DNA of 64,000 nucleotides from UBA6522 sp965237785 (GCA_965237785.1 OZ250159.1:3286001-3350000), one strand, 5' to 3'; numbered from the stretch's first letter, positions 34,285-43,914 are shown. The notes: generated by a model not told the origin, from the letters alone. Numbers and translations are program-made.

Positions 34285-35892
34285 ATGCGTAGACGGTATA
34301 TCCCGACAATCGTCGTTGCACTATCGATGCTGGCAGGCTGCGACCGCCCGGCGCAGCCGGATACGCCCGCCGCACCCGTGGCGGATGACCGCCCCAACAT
34401 CCTGTTCATCATGGCCGACGACCTGGGCTATACCGATGTGGGTTTTTTCGGTGGCGAGATTGCCACGCCCAATCTGGACACGTTGGCGTTCGGCGGAGTG
34501 CGCCTGACGAATTTTCACGCCGCGCCCTATTGCGCCGCGACGCGGGCCAGCCTGTTTTCCGGGACGACGGCCCGCGAAGCGGGTATCGCCATCCACAACG
34601 ACCCTCTGCGACCCGACGTGGCGACGTTGCCGGAACGACTCGTCGCTGCCGGTTATCACACCTATATGTCCGGAAAGTGGAATCTTGGTATTACGGTCGA
34701 AGAGAGTGCCCACGCACGGGGCTTTGAATTGTCTTTTGCCCTGGGACCCCCAGCCGACAACCATCTGGGTCACAGTAATTTTGTCACGGGTACTGAATTT
34801 ACCCCGAACGGTGCGTATCTTGAGAACGACCAGGCTGTCACCTTGCCGGAGGACTGGTTCTCGTCGGATCTTTTTACCGACAAGCTGATCGAATACATCG
34901 GCACAAATGCGGACGATGGCGTGCCGTGGTTCGGTTATCTCGCACTCACGGCGCCCCACTGGCCCCTGCAGGCACCCGAAGACTGGATCGATCGCTACGC
35001 GGATCGATACGACGATGGTTACGACGTGGTGCGTGAGGCCCGCGTCGCAAGAGCGATGGAGTTGGGCCTGCTTCCGGAGGGCTTGACGCTGGAGGGTTAC
35101 GCAGGTCAGGCCCCGCCATGGAACAGCCTCAGTGAGGAGCACCGGAACAAACTCGCACGGGCAATGGAAATATATGCGGCCATGGTGGAGAACATCGATT
35201 GGAATATCGGCCGGCTGGTCGAGTTCCTCGAGCAATCCGGCGAGCTGGAGGAAACCGTCATCGTCTTCACCTCCGACAACGGCCCCTCGGGAAGCGATGA
35301 CACATTTTATCCGTCCGAGATGCCGCGCACCGACAACGACAATTCGCTGGCCAATATGGGACGCGAATGGTCGTTTGTGGCCTATGAGCGGGGTTGGGGC
35401 GAAGCGGCCTCAGCCCCCTACCGGGACGTCAAGTCGACGGTATATGCGGGCGGCACGCTGGTGCCGACCTTCGTATATCACGGCGCCGTGGCCGACAAGG
35501 GCGGATACGAACGCACGTACCTGACCATCATGGATCTGCTGCCGACATTCCTCGGCATCGCGGCTGAACCGGCGCCGACGGAACAATTCCACGGGCGCAG
35601 TGTTGTGCCTGTTCGCGGCAGATCGTTCTGGGACCTGATCAGGGGCGGTGCCGCGCCCGAACCCGCCATCACCCCCTGGATGACGACCCGGCGCGGCCTG
35701 GTGCACTGGCCGTGGAAAATCGTGGCACAGGGGACGCCACAGGAACAGCGGGAGCAACTGGAGTGGGGTTTGTTCAACCTGGAGGCCGATCCCGGCGAAC
35801 GACAGGATGTGTCCGAAGAATATTCGGACGTCAAATCCGAACTGGAGGCGCACTGGGCGGACTATGCGAGCCGGATCGGCATAGAGCACTGA
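34285..35892 (+). CDS. Lipoprotein sulfatase (arylsulfatase family)
   Basis: The 535-residue protein has a lipobox ('LSMLAGC') and GGAGGGACAAGTG before the ATG. The sulfatase core has 'DRPNILFIMADDLGYTDVGF' (metal Asp pair), 'NFHAAPYCAATRASLFSG' with the formylglycine site Cys-Ala-Ala-Thr-Arg, 'YHTYMSGKWNLG' (Lys), 'APHWPLQAPEDW' (His) and 'TVIVFTSDNGPSG' (Asp-Asn metal site). It removes sulfate esters in the periplasm. The Cys form needs a formylglycine-generating enzyme; the FGE-like protein at 20061 lacks the catalytic Cys, so another activator must exist outside the window. Confidence 0.9.
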   Translation: MRRRYIPTIVVALSMLAGCDRPAQPDTPAAPVADDRPNILFIMADDLGYTDVGFFGGEIATPNLDTLAFGGVRLTNFHAAPYCAATRASLFSGTTAREAGIAIHNDPLRPDVATLPERLVAAGYHTYMSGKWNLGITVEESAHARGFELSFALGPPADNHLGHSNFVTGTEFTPNGAYLENDQAVTLPEDWFSSDLFTDKLIEYIGTNADDGVPWFGYLALTAPHWPLQAPEDWIDRYADRYDDGYDVVREARVARAMELGLLPEGLTLEGYAGQAPPWNSLSEEHRNKLARAMEIYAAMVENIDWNIGRLVEFLEQSGELEETVIVFTSDNGPSGSDDTFYPSEMPRTDNDNSLANMGREWSFVAYERGWGEAASAPYRDVKSTVYAGGTLVPTFVYHGAVADKGGYERTYLTIMDLLPTFLGIAAEPAPTEQFHGRSVVPVRGRSFWDLIRGGAAPEPAITPWMTTRRGLVHWPWKIVAQGTPQEQREQLEWGLFNLEADPGERQDVSEEYSDVKSELEAHWADYASRIGIEH

Positions 35893-35939
35893 CGCCGCGC
35901 TGACCTTTCCCGCACATCTCACCCGCTGCCGCGGCCGCC

Positions 35940-36950
35940 ATGGACCGATCCGAATTTCACTATGACCTGCCCACGGAGCTGATCGCGCAACGGCCGCTGC
36001 CGCGGCGCTCGTCGAGCCGGCTGCTGGCGCTGCGCGGCGATTCCCTCGACGACCGGCGCTTTTCCGACCTGCCGCAACTGCTTCGCTCCGGTGACTTGCT
36101 CGTCTTGAACGATACACGCGTGATCCGCGCCCGCCTCCATGGCCGCAAACCCACGGGAGGGCAGGTGGAGGTGCTGCTGGAAAGGATCACCGGAGCGCGA
36201 ACGGCGACGGCCGTGTTGAAGGCCAGCCGAAGTCCGCGAGAGGGCACCGAACTGACCCTCGCCAACGGCTCAAGCGCTCGGGTACAGGGTCGGAAGGGCA
36301 TACTCTTTCAGCTCGATTTCAACACGGATATCGAGCCGCTGCTGCAGACGCACGGCGAAGTGCCGTTGCCGCCGTACATCCGCCGGAGTGCAGTGCAGGA
36401 AGACCAGGCCCGCTACCAGACCGTCTACGCTTGCGAAAGCGGCTCCGTGGCCGCCCCCACGGCGGGATTGCATTTCGACGCGGACTTGCTCGGTGCGCTG
36501 GCCGAACGCGGCATCGAGACCGCATTTCTCACCCTGCACGTGGGCATTGGGACGTTCGCGCCCGTGCGCACCCGCCGGATCGAGGACCATCGCCTCCACG
36601 GTGAATGGTGCCGGGTGAGTCGCGAACTCTGTGCCCGGATCCGTCGGACCCGGGAGCGGGGCGGGCGTATCGTCGCGGCCGGGACCACCACGGTCCGCGC
36701 GCTCGAAAGCGCCGCCCGGGACGGAGATCTGAAGCCGCTGGACGGCGAGACGTCCCTGTTCATCCGCCCGGGTTTTCGGTTCCGCATGGTCGATGCGCTG
36801 ATCACCAACTTTCACCTGCCCGAATCATCCCTGCTTATGCTGGTCTGCGCCTTCGCGGGCCACGAACGCGTACTCGGCGCCTACCGCCACGGGGTGGCCC
36901 ATCGCTACCGGTTCTTCAGCTATGGCGATGCCATGCTGGTACAGCCGTGA
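35940..36950 (+). CDS. queA: S-adenosylmethionine:tRNA ribosyltransferase-isomerase
   Basis: The 336-residue protein is full length. It has 'FHYDLPTELIAQRPLPRRSS', 'LLVLNDTRVIRARLHG', 'VAAPTAGLHFDADLLGALAE', 'LTLHVGIGTFAPVR' and 'NFHLPESSLLMLVCAFAGHE'. It makes epoxyqueuosine on tRNA after Tgt has inserted preQ1. The gene overlaps tgt by 4 bases (GTGA). The sequence just before the start (CATCTCACCCGCTGCCGCGG) resembles part of the dispersed repeat. Confidence 0.97.
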   Translation: MDRSEFHYDLPTELIAQRPLPRRSSSRLLALRGDSLDDRRFSDLPQLLRSGDLLVLNDTRVIRARLHGRKPTGGQVEVLLERITGARTATAVLKASRSPREGTELTLANGSSARVQGRKGILFQLDFNTDIEPLLQTHGEVPLPPYIRRSAVQEDQARYQTVYACESGSVAAPTAGLHFDADLLGALAERGIETAFLTLHVGIGTFAPVRTRRIEDHRLHGEWCRVSRELCARIRRTRERGGRIVAAGTTTVRALESAARDGDLKPLDGETSLFIRPGFRFRMVDALITNFHLPESSLLMLVCAFAGHERVLGAYRHGVAHRYRFFSYGDAMLVQP

Positions 36951-38080
36951 AGTTCGAATTGCTGCACACCGACGGAGCCGCCCGGCGGGGAAGAATGACC
37001 TTCCCACGCGGCGCGGTGGAGACACCCGCGTTCATGCCGGTGGGGACCTACGGCACGGTGAAGGCGGTAACACCGGAAGAACTCCAGGCCGCCGGCAGCC
37101 GCATCATCCTCGGCAACACCTTTCATCTCATGCTCCGGCCCGGCGTGGAAGTCATTCGCGCTCACGGCGGCCTGCACGAGTTCATGGGGTGGCTGGGTCC
37201 CCTGCTCACCGACTCCGGCGGGTTTCAGGTGTGGAGTCTGAAGACCCTGCGCAAGCTCGATGAGCAGGGCGTCGAATTCCGCTCCCCCGTCGACGGCGAC
37301 CTGGTGAAGCTGACCCCGGAGAGTGCCGTCACGATTCAGCATCACCTGGACGCCGACGTGGTCATGGTGCTCGACGAGTGCACGGCTTATCCGGTCGGCG
37401 AAAAGGAGGCGCGAGCCTCCATGGAGCTATCCCTGCGCTGGGCCGCCCGCAGCCGCAGGCAATTCGATGCCCTGAAATCCGCAGATTCGTCGGCTGCGCT
37501 CTTCGGCATCGTTCAGGGCGGAGGTTATGCCCCGCTACGGCAAGCCTCGATGAGCGGGCTCGCCGAAATCGGCTTCGATGGCTATGCGGTGGGAGGCTTG
37601 GCCGTGGGCGAGCCCGAGAGCGAACGCCTGGCGGTGCTCGAAACGCTGGACCCGTTGATGCCCAGAGAGCGGCCGCGCTACCTGATGGGCGTGGGCATGC
37701 CGCAGGACCTTATCCGGGCGGTGGCTCGAGGGATGGATATCTTCGACTGCGTGATTCCGACCCGCCACGCGCGCAACGGCCAACTCTTTACCCGCGACGG
37801 CACGATCAATATTCGTAACGGCCGCTTTCGCACCGACACCGGCCCGGTGGATCCAGACTGCTCCTGCCCCACCTGCCGCGGCTACAGCCGCGCCTATATC
37901 CGCCACCTGCAGCAATGCAACGAAATTCTCGGCGCACGGCTGGCCACGGTTCACAACCTTCACTACTACCATACCTTGATGGCCGAGATGCGCGAGGCCA
38001 TCGAGCAGGGGCGGTTTGCGGAGTTTGCGAGAGAGAGGCTAGAGTTCGCCGAGCCTCACTTGGCCCGCCCTCAGCGATAG
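36947..38080 (+). CDS. tgt: tRNA-guanine transglycosylase
   Basis: The 377-residue enzyme starts with GTG overlapping queA. It has 'GPLLTDSGGFQVWSL' (active-site Asp), 'ALFGIVQGGGYAPLRQAS', 'YAVGGLAVGE', 'IFDCVIPTRHARNGQLFTRD' (nucleophile Asp and preQ1 loop) and the zinc site 'DCSCPTCRGYSRAYIRHL' ending in His, C-x-C-x2-C-x25-H. It exchanges guanine-34 for preQ1 in tRNAs for Asp, Asn, His and Tyr. In relatives yajC-secD-secF follow at once; here 3.6 kb of accessory DNA intervenes. Confidence 0.98.
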   Translation: MKFELLHTDGAARRGRMTFPRGAVETPAFMPVGTYGTVKAVTPEELQAAGSRIILGNTFHLMLRPGVEVIRAHGGLHEFMGWLGPLLTDSGGFQVWSLKTLRKLDEQGVEFRSPVDGDLVKLTPESAVTIQHHLDADVVMVLDECTAYPVGEKEARASMELSLRWAARSRRQFDALKSADSSAALFGIVQGGGYAPLRQASMSGLAEIGFDGYAVGGLAVGEPESERLAVLETLDPLMPRERPRYLMGVGMPQDLIRAVARGMDIFDCVIPTRHARNGQLFTRDGTINIRNGRFRTDTGPVDPDCSCPTCRGYSRAYIRHLQQCNEILGARLATVHNLHYYHTLMAEMREAIEQGRFAEFARERLEFAEPHLARPQR

Positions 38081-38196
38081 ATGGCGAGCTTGACTCGCGC
38101 AGGACGCAATGCGCGGCCGGAGTACGGCCGGAGCTTGCAATGCCCGCCGTTAATGGGTCAGGCTATCGTCGCAACCCGATCTGAATAGCCTACACC

Positions 38197-41040
38197 GTGC
38201 ACGTTCTCCTCTACCACGGGTTGAATCCCGAGCAGATACCTAATTTCGCCAAGATGAAGGCCGCTCTGGAGGCCGGTGATTTCCGATCCGCCGATGCCAG
38301 AAAGGTCGGGGACAATCTGTTCCGCGTCCGACTCGACCGCACCAACCGCCTGCTGTTCTCGTTCGCGCGCTATCGCGACGAGACCTACATCCTCGTGCTG
38401 GAGTACATCGCCAACCACGCCTACGAGAAATCGCGATTCCTGGCCAGGGGCGCGGCGGTCGACGAGTCCAGACTGACGGTGCTTCCGCCCGAAGCTCCGC
38501 TACAGGCCGAGGACCTCACGTACGTGAACCTCCGGCGGCAGCCCTTCAATCTCCTGGACAAGATCATTTTCTTCGACGATGCGCAGCAGGACGCGTTCTC
38601 CCTTCCGCCGCCGCTCATGATCATCGGCTCGGCCGGCAGCGGCAAGACCGTGCTGGTGCTTGAGAAGATGAAGCAGGCGCAGGGCCGCGTGCTGTACGTC
38701 ACGCGTTCGCCGTACCTCGTCGACCGCTCCCGCGAGACGTACTACGGACTGAACTACGAGAACGAAGACCAGGACATCAGCTTTCTTTCTTACCACGAAT
38801 TTCTGGAAAGCATCCGTGTCCCCGAAACGCGCGAGATGAACTTCGCCGATTTCGCCCGCTGGTTCGCCCGCCACCGGCAGGCCACCGGCCTCAGGGATCC
38901 CTACCAGTTATTCGAGGAATTCAACGGTGTCATCACCGGCACCACGGCGGAGGAAGGGTATCTGTCCCGGGAAGCATACGCGGCGCTCGGTATTCGCCAG
39001 TCGATCTACCCCCCGGAATTGCGCGGACGCGTACACGATCTGTTCACGAAATACCTCGTGCACCTGCGCGAATCCGCCCGGCACGATATCAACATCCTGA
39101 GCCACGATTACCGCTCGCGCGTGGCGCCGATCTGGGATTTCGTGGTCATCGACGAAGTTCAGGACCTGACCAACGTGCAGGTCGACCTGATTCTGCGCGC
39201 GCTCAGGGACTCGGAGCAGTTCATCCTCTGCGGCGACTCGAACCAGATCGTACATCCGAACTTCTTTTCCTGGTCCGGGCTGAAGCGCCACTTCTACACT
39301 CGGGACGATCTTGACCGCCCGACGGATATGATTCGCGTGCTCGCCACCAACTACCGCAATTCAAGGGAGGTCACCGAACTCGCCAACCGGATTCTGCGTT
39401 TGAAGCAGGCCCGTTTCGGATCCGTGGACAGGGAGAGTACGCATCTGATTACGAGCCAGGCCGGCGAGTCGGGTAACGTCCTTCTGCTCCCCGACGAACC
39501 GGCAATGGTTCAGGAACTCGATGACAAGACGCACGGCTCGACCCGGTTCGCCGTGATCGTGATGCACGCGGAGCAGAAGGCGGCGGTGAAACAAAGGTTC
39601 CGCACGCCGCTGGTGTTTTCGATCCAGGAAGCCAAGGGACTCGAATACGACAATGTCATACTGTACGACTTCGTCTCGGGCGACCAGGATCGGTTCCGGG
39701 AAATCGCGCGCACCGTTAACGCGGAACAGGTTCAGGGTGGCGAACTGACGTTCGCCCGGGCCCGCGACAAGCGCGACAAGTCCCTTGAGATATTCAAGTT
39801 TCACATCAACGCGCTGTACGTCGCGGTCACCCGGGCGGTGGCGAACGTCTACCTGATCGAGTCCACACCCAGACAGCGCCTGTTCGACCTGCTCGGGATC
39901 CGGCGCAGCAAGGGACGGCTGCGATTGCAGGACCAGGCGTCCAGCCTTGAGGAGTGGCGTATCGAGGCGCAGAGACTTGAGCGCCAGGGCAAGGACGAGC
40001 AGGCGGAGGCGGTCCGCACCAGCATCCTGGGTATTCGGCCAACGCCCTGGAAACCGCTCGGACGCAATGCGGTTCGCGAACTGACCGAACGGGCGCTCGA
40101 TAGCGGCGGCAAGAAAGCGATGCTGCTGTTGTTCGAGTACGCGGTACTGAGCCGCGATGAAGCCCGGTTGGATAGACTGAGAAACGCCGGTTTTCGGCCC
40201 GCGCTGCGACCGGTGGACGCCCACCTGCGGCGATTGCAGGCCAAGCATTTTTTGCCGTACTCGTTCAGGAAACCGGACAGCGTTCTTTCCCTGGTGGAGA
40301 AGTACGGCATCGACCATAAGGACCGGTTCAACTGCACGCCGATGATGCTGGCGGCGCGGTTCGGTCACGCGGCCGCGGCCACCCGGCTGGTGGAGATGGG
40401 TGCGAATCCAAACCTTGTGAACAGTGCCGGACTGACGGCGTTTCAGATCCTGCTGCAGGAAGCCTCGGTGGACGACCGCTACGCGAAGCGGACGGCGGGC
40501 GAACTGTTCCATCCGCTGCGCCCGGCCCACATCACCGTGATGGTCGAGGGAAAACTGATTCAGCTCGACAGCCGCAAGGCCGAGTTCCTATTGTTCAATC
40601 TCTTCGCGGCGCTTTTCCATACCACGGCGCGGAACAACGTGATTAACGGTCGGCTCGGATTGCGGGCCGTCGACTTGACGAAGGTGCTGGGCCGGTTACC
40701 CCGGACAGCCGTGCCAAAATTCCGGACCCGGCGCCCGTACGTATCCCAAGTCCTGGCGAGAAACGAAGTCGATCGCGATTCGCCGTACAACCGACGGATC
40801 TTTCGGCGAACGAGCCGCGGCTTCTACGTCCTGAACCCGGACATGCGGATACGCATCGGCGAGGAGTGGGTCAGAATCTATGACCTGCTGGAACCACAGG
40901 CGCTGTTGGCCGAACCCCGGCTGGACCTCCCGCCTGAATTAATGGACTTCTACCGCCGAGAAATCGGCCAATTCCACCGCCGCATCCTGGACTTTCTCTC
41001 CGGCAAGGACGGCGACGCGTCCGGCGTGTCTCTATATTAG
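38197..41040 (+). CDS. Fused RelE-like domain / SF1 (UvrD-like) helicase / ankyrin protein
   Basis: This is a 947-residue multidomain protein from a GTG start. Residues 1-85 ('GDNLFRVRLDRTNRLLFSFA', 'TYILVLEYIANHAYEKSRFL') look like a RelE/ParE toxin fold. Helicase motifs follow: I 'IIGSAGSGKT' (142-151), II 'FVVIDEVQDL' (315-324), III 'ILCGDSNQIVHPN', IV 'LATNYRNSREV', V 'SIQEAKGLEYDNVILYD' and VI 'NALYVAVTRA'. The C-terminal part has ankyrin-like repeats ('DRFNCTPMMLAARFGHAAAA', 'MGANPNLVNSAGLTAFQILL') and a winged tail. It stands beside a type I restriction relic, so a role in phage or plasmid defence is likely but unproven. Confidence 0.8.
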   Translation: MHVLLYHGLNPEQIPNFAKMKAALEAGDFRSADARKVGDNLFRVRLDRTNRLLFSFARYRDETYILVLEYIANHAYEKSRFLARGAAVDESRLTVLPPEAPLQAEDLTYVNLRRQPFNLLDKIIFFDDAQQDAFSLPPPLMIIGSAGSGKTVLVLEKMKQAQGRVLYVTRSPYLVDRSRETYYGLNYENEDQDISFLSYHEFLESIRVPETREMNFADFARWFARHRQATGLRDPYQLFEEFNGVITGTTAEEGYLSREAYAALGIRQSIYPPELRGRVHDLFTKYLVHLRESARHDINILSHDYRSRVAPIWDFVVIDEVQDLTNVQVDLILRALRDSEQFILCGDSNQIVHPNFFSWSGLKRHFYTRDDLDRPTDMIRVLATNYRNSREVTELANRILRLKQARFGSVDRESTHLITSQAGESGNVLLLPDEPAMVQELDDKTHGSTRFAVIVMHAEQKAAVKQRFRTPLVFSIQEAKGLEYDNVILYDFVSGDQDRFREIARTVNAEQVQGGELTFARARDKRDKSLEIFKFHINALYVAVTRAVANVYLIESTPRQRLFDLLGIRRSKGRLRLQDQASSLEEWRIEAQRLERQGKDEQAEAVRTSILGIRPTPWKPLGRNAVRELTERALDSGGKKAMLLLFEYAVLSRDEARLDRLRNAGFRPALRPVDAHLRRLQAKHFLPYSFRKPDSVLSLVEKYGIDHKDRFNCTPMMLAARFGHAAAATRLVEMGANPNLVNSAGLTAFQILLQEASVDDRYAKRTAGELFHPLRPAHITVMVEGKLIQLDSRKAEFLLFNLFAALFHTTARNNVINGRLGLRAVDLTKVLGRLPRTAVPKFRTRRPYVSQVLARNEVDRDSPYNRRIFRRTSRGFYVLNPDMRIRIGEEWVRIYDLLEPQALLAEPRLDLPPELMDFYRREIGQFHRRILDFLSGKDGDASGVSLY

Positions 41041-41096
41041 CCGGGGCGAAGCATGTCGTCGGGACGGCGTATGGGCCAACGCGGTCCCAGCTTGCG

Positions 41097-41617
41097 TCAA
41101 TCCGCGGTTGTTGAGAAATCGCCGCCGCGCCGGGAGCGAACGGTATCGAATATCTCCCGCGCGAGGAGCGGAAACGCGGAGGCTTGAAACTCTTGGTCCT
41201 CCATGTATCGGGTCACGATCCGATCATTCTCCGCCATGCGCGCGGTCTGCCGGTCGAAGGCGAAACGCTCCATAATCTCGCGCACGTTCTTCGAGTAACC
41301 GTTGATGTAGGCGTTGAGGTTTGGTGCGAGCTGGTTGGGGTCGTCCAGCAGTCTGGGGATAGTTTCGAGAGATTGTAAAACGGTCTCCCGGTGATGTTCT
41401 CAAGGAGACTGCGCACCACGGTCTCCGGCTTGGCCTTGATCCTCAGATGCTCGGACAGCACTTGGTCCTTGGTCGACGCGAGCACACAGTCAAAGCGCCT
41501 CAGTACTGTGAGCGGCAAAATGACCTTGCGGTATTCGTTGCGCTTGTAGGGGCCCCGGAGCAGGTTGCAGATGCTCCAGATGAAATTGGCGAGCTGAGAG
41601 TGATTCTCCGCTGTCAT
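41097..41617 (-). pseudogene. Type I restriction locus relic: hsdM 5' end joined to probable hsdR 3' end
   Basis: From the ATG at 41617 the frame reads MTAENHSQLANFIWSICNLL and 'NEYRKVILPLTVLRRFDCVL', the start of HsdM. Near 41360 one base shifts the frame; the next frame continues 'LLDDPNQLAPNLNAYINGYS' and 'VREIMERFAFDRQTARM', still HsdM. Directly after comes 'AENDRIVTRYMEDQEFQASA' and 'FPLLAREIFDTVRSRRGGDF', which looks like the C-terminal end of HsdR. The methylase core, all of hsdS and most of hsdR are therefore missing. The relic is non-functional and opposite to the housekeeping genes. Confidence 0.7.
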
Positions 41618-41713
41618 GCGGTTCTCCCAAGTTCCCGCCAGGATCAGTTCCGTTTGAACCTATGTCATAATACCGCGCTTTGCGGCGTCATCTACGCGGT
41701 TAGCGAACGGACC

Positions 41714-42037
41714 ATGGATTTCTTCATCAGTACAGCATGGGCTCAGGCGGGCGGGACAGCCAGTCCCCTTACCCAATTTCTGCCGCTGGTCATCATTTTC
41801 GTGCTCTTTTACTTCCTCCTCATTCGTCCCCAGAGCAAGCGGGCGAAGGAGCACAAGCAAATGGTGTCTGAATTGGCCAGTGGTCAGGAAGTTGTGACCG
41901 GCGGCGGGCTGCTCGGCAAGGTCACCAGGGTCAGCGATTCCTGGGTGACCGTGGAGGTTGGCGAGGGCGTTAGCCTGAAAGTTCAGCGCAGCACAATCTC
42001 CGGGGTTATGCCCCCGGGCACCGTGAAGAACGCCTGA
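41714..42037 (+). CDS. yajC: Sec translocon accessory protein YajC
   Basis: The 107-residue protein starts at the ATG giving MDFFISTAWAQAG. It has one membrane segment (LPLVIIFVLFYFLLI), then the conserved 'RPQSKRAKEHKQMVSELASG', 'VVTGGGLLGKVTRV' and a C-terminal beta domain. It associates with SecDF and YidC at the SecYEG channel. It leads the yajC-secD-secF operon (11-base gap to secD). Its usual upstream neighbour tgt is displaced by an insertion. Confidence 0.96.
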   Translation: MDFFISTAWAQAGGTASPLTQFLPLVIIFVLFYFLLIRPQSKRAKEHKQMVSELASGQEVVTGGGLLGKVTRVSDSWVTVEVGEGVSLKVQRSTISGVMPPGTVKNA

Positions 42038-42048
42038 TTCGACTCCCC

Positions 42049-43914
42049 ATGAACCGTTACCCCCTCTGGATCAATGTCCTGGTGCTCGTGGTGATCCTCG
42101 GCGGCGCGCTGTTCGCGCTGCCGAATATCTTCGGCGACGACCCCGCGCTACAGATTACCCGCGAAGACGGCAATCCCATGACCGAGATCGTCGTTTCCCA
42201 GGTCATCGCCGCAATGGAAGCGGAGGAGATCGGCTTTTCCTCCGCCATTCTCGACAACGAAGCCATAGTGGTTCGCTTTGGCGACGTCGCCTCCCAACTT
42301 CAGGGCAGCGTATTCCTCGGGGAGCAACTGCCGTTTCACATCGTCGCGCTGACGCTCGCGCCCAGAACGCCTGCGTGGCTGCGCCTGTTGGGGCTTGAGC
42401 CGATGAGTCTGGGTCTCGACTTGCGCGGCGGCGTACACTTTCTTTTCCAGGTCGATCTCGATACCGCCCTCAACCAGTTGCTGCAGACGTATCAGGGCGA
42501 TCTGCGCAGCCGCCTGCGCGAAGCCGGAATTCGCAATGGCGGAATCAGCCTGGACGGCGGCGTTATCAGCTTCGGCGTTTTGGATTCCGAGCGAATGGAC
42601 GAGGCCGAGGAAATCATCCGCATTCTGGATCCGTTGCTCACCGTCAACCGGGCCACCGTGGACGGCCAACCCGGATTCCGCGTCCAGCTCAGTCCCACAC
42701 AGGTGACGGAACGCCAGAACTTCGCCATTCAGCAGAACACGATTACGCTCCGGAACCGCGTCAACGAATTGGGCGTCGCCGAACCGGTGGTGCAACGCCA
42801 GGGGTTGAACCGCATCGTGGTCCAGCTTCCCGGCATGCAGGATCCGGCCCAGGCGGAACGCGTACTTGGCGCGGTAGCCACCGTGGAGTTCCGTCTGGTG
42901 GACTGGGAGAACGACGCCTTCCAGGCAGACCGCACCGGCCGGCCGCCCCTCGGGTCGATTCTCCGCTATAAGCGCGATGGAACGCCGACGCTGCTGCGCC
43001 GCGATCTCATCGTCTCCGGAGACCAGCTCACCGACGCGACGTTCATCTATTCCCAGGGTCAGCCCGCGGTCAACGTGCGCCTCAACAGCCAGGGCGGCGC
43101 GCGGATGCTGGAAACCACCCAGGCGAATCTGAACCGGCCCATGGCGGTGCTGTACGTGGAGGAGAAACCGGAACTCATCGAACGCGACGGCGAGCAGATC
43201 GTCCGCACCACCCGGGATGAAACCGTTATTAACGAGGCCACCATCCGGGGAATTTTCTCGACCAACTTCCAGATCACCGGGGTCACGCCTTTCGAAGGCC
43301 AGGATCTTGCGCTGTTGTTGCGCGCGGGCGCCCTGGCCACGCCGATTTTCAAGGTCGAGGAGCGCACCATCGGCCCCAGTCTGGGGCAGGACAACATCGA
43401 CAAGGGCCGCGCCGCCGTGCTCACGGGCTTTCTGCTCGTGGTGTTGTTCATGGTCGGCTACTATCGCGTGTTCGGGCTGACCGCGGATCTCGCGCTGTTT
43501 GCCAACCTGGTCTTGATCGTCGCACTTCTTTCGATGCTCCAGGCATCGCTCACGTTGCCGGGCATCGCCGGCATAGTGCTCACCGTGGGTATGGCCGTAG
43601 ATGCGAACGTGTTGATATTCGAACGTATCCGCGAGGAGTTGCGCAACGGTAATTCACCGCAGGCGAGCATACGCGCGGGTTACGAGAAGGCGTTCTCCAC
43701 CATCGCCGATGCCAACATCACCACGCTGATTGCCGCGAGCGTATTGTGGGTTTTCGGCACCGGCCCGATCAGGGGCTTCGCAACCACCCTGGGGCTGGGC
43801 ATCCTGACCTCGATGTTCACCGCCATCATCGGCACCCGGGCCGTCGTCAATCTGATCTACGGGTACCGGCGAGTCGATGCCTTGGCGATCGGCACAGTCC
43901 GGACCGCGACTTGA
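42049..43914 (+). CDS. secD: Protein translocase subunit SecD
   Basis: The 621-residue inner-membrane protein has an N-terminal helix (LWINVLVLVVILGGALFAL), a large periplasmic region ('MSLGLDLRGGVHFLFQVDLD', 'NTITLRNRVNELGVAEPVVQ', 'QGLNRIVVQLPGMQDPAQAE') and five C-terminal membrane helices with 'AGIVLTVGMAVDANVLIFER' and the Asp of the proton path. It uses the proton motive force to pull exported proteins. It overlaps secF by 4 bases. Confidence 0.98.
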   Translation: MNRYPLWINVLVLVVILGGALFALPNIFGDDPALQITREDGNPMTEIVVSQVIAAMEAEEIGFSSAILDNEAIVVRFGDVASQLQGSVFLGEQLPFHIVALTLAPRTPAWLRLLGLEPMSLGLDLRGGVHFLFQVDLDTALNQLLQTYQGDLRSRLREAGIRNGGISLDGGVISFGVLDSERMDEAEEIIRILDPLLTVNRATVDGQPGFRVQLSPTQVTERQNFAIQQNTITLRNRVNELGVAEPVVQRQGLNRIVVQLPGMQDPAQAERVLGAVATVEFRLVDWENDAFQADRTGRPPLGSILRYKRDGTPTLLRRDLIVSGDQLTDATFIYSQGQPAVNVRLNSQGGARMLETTQANLNRPMAVLYVEEKPELIERDGEQIVRTTRDETVINEATIRGIFSTNFQITGVTPFEGQDLALLLRAGALATPIFKVEERTIGPSLGQDNIDKGRAAVLTGFLLVVLFMVGYYRVFGLTADLALFANLVLIVALLSMLQASLTLPGIAGIVLTVGMAVDANVLIFERIREELRNGNSPQASIRAGYEKAFSTIADANITTLIAASVLWVFGTGPIRGFATTLGLGILTSMFTAIIGTRAVVNLIYGYRRVDALAIGTVRTAT

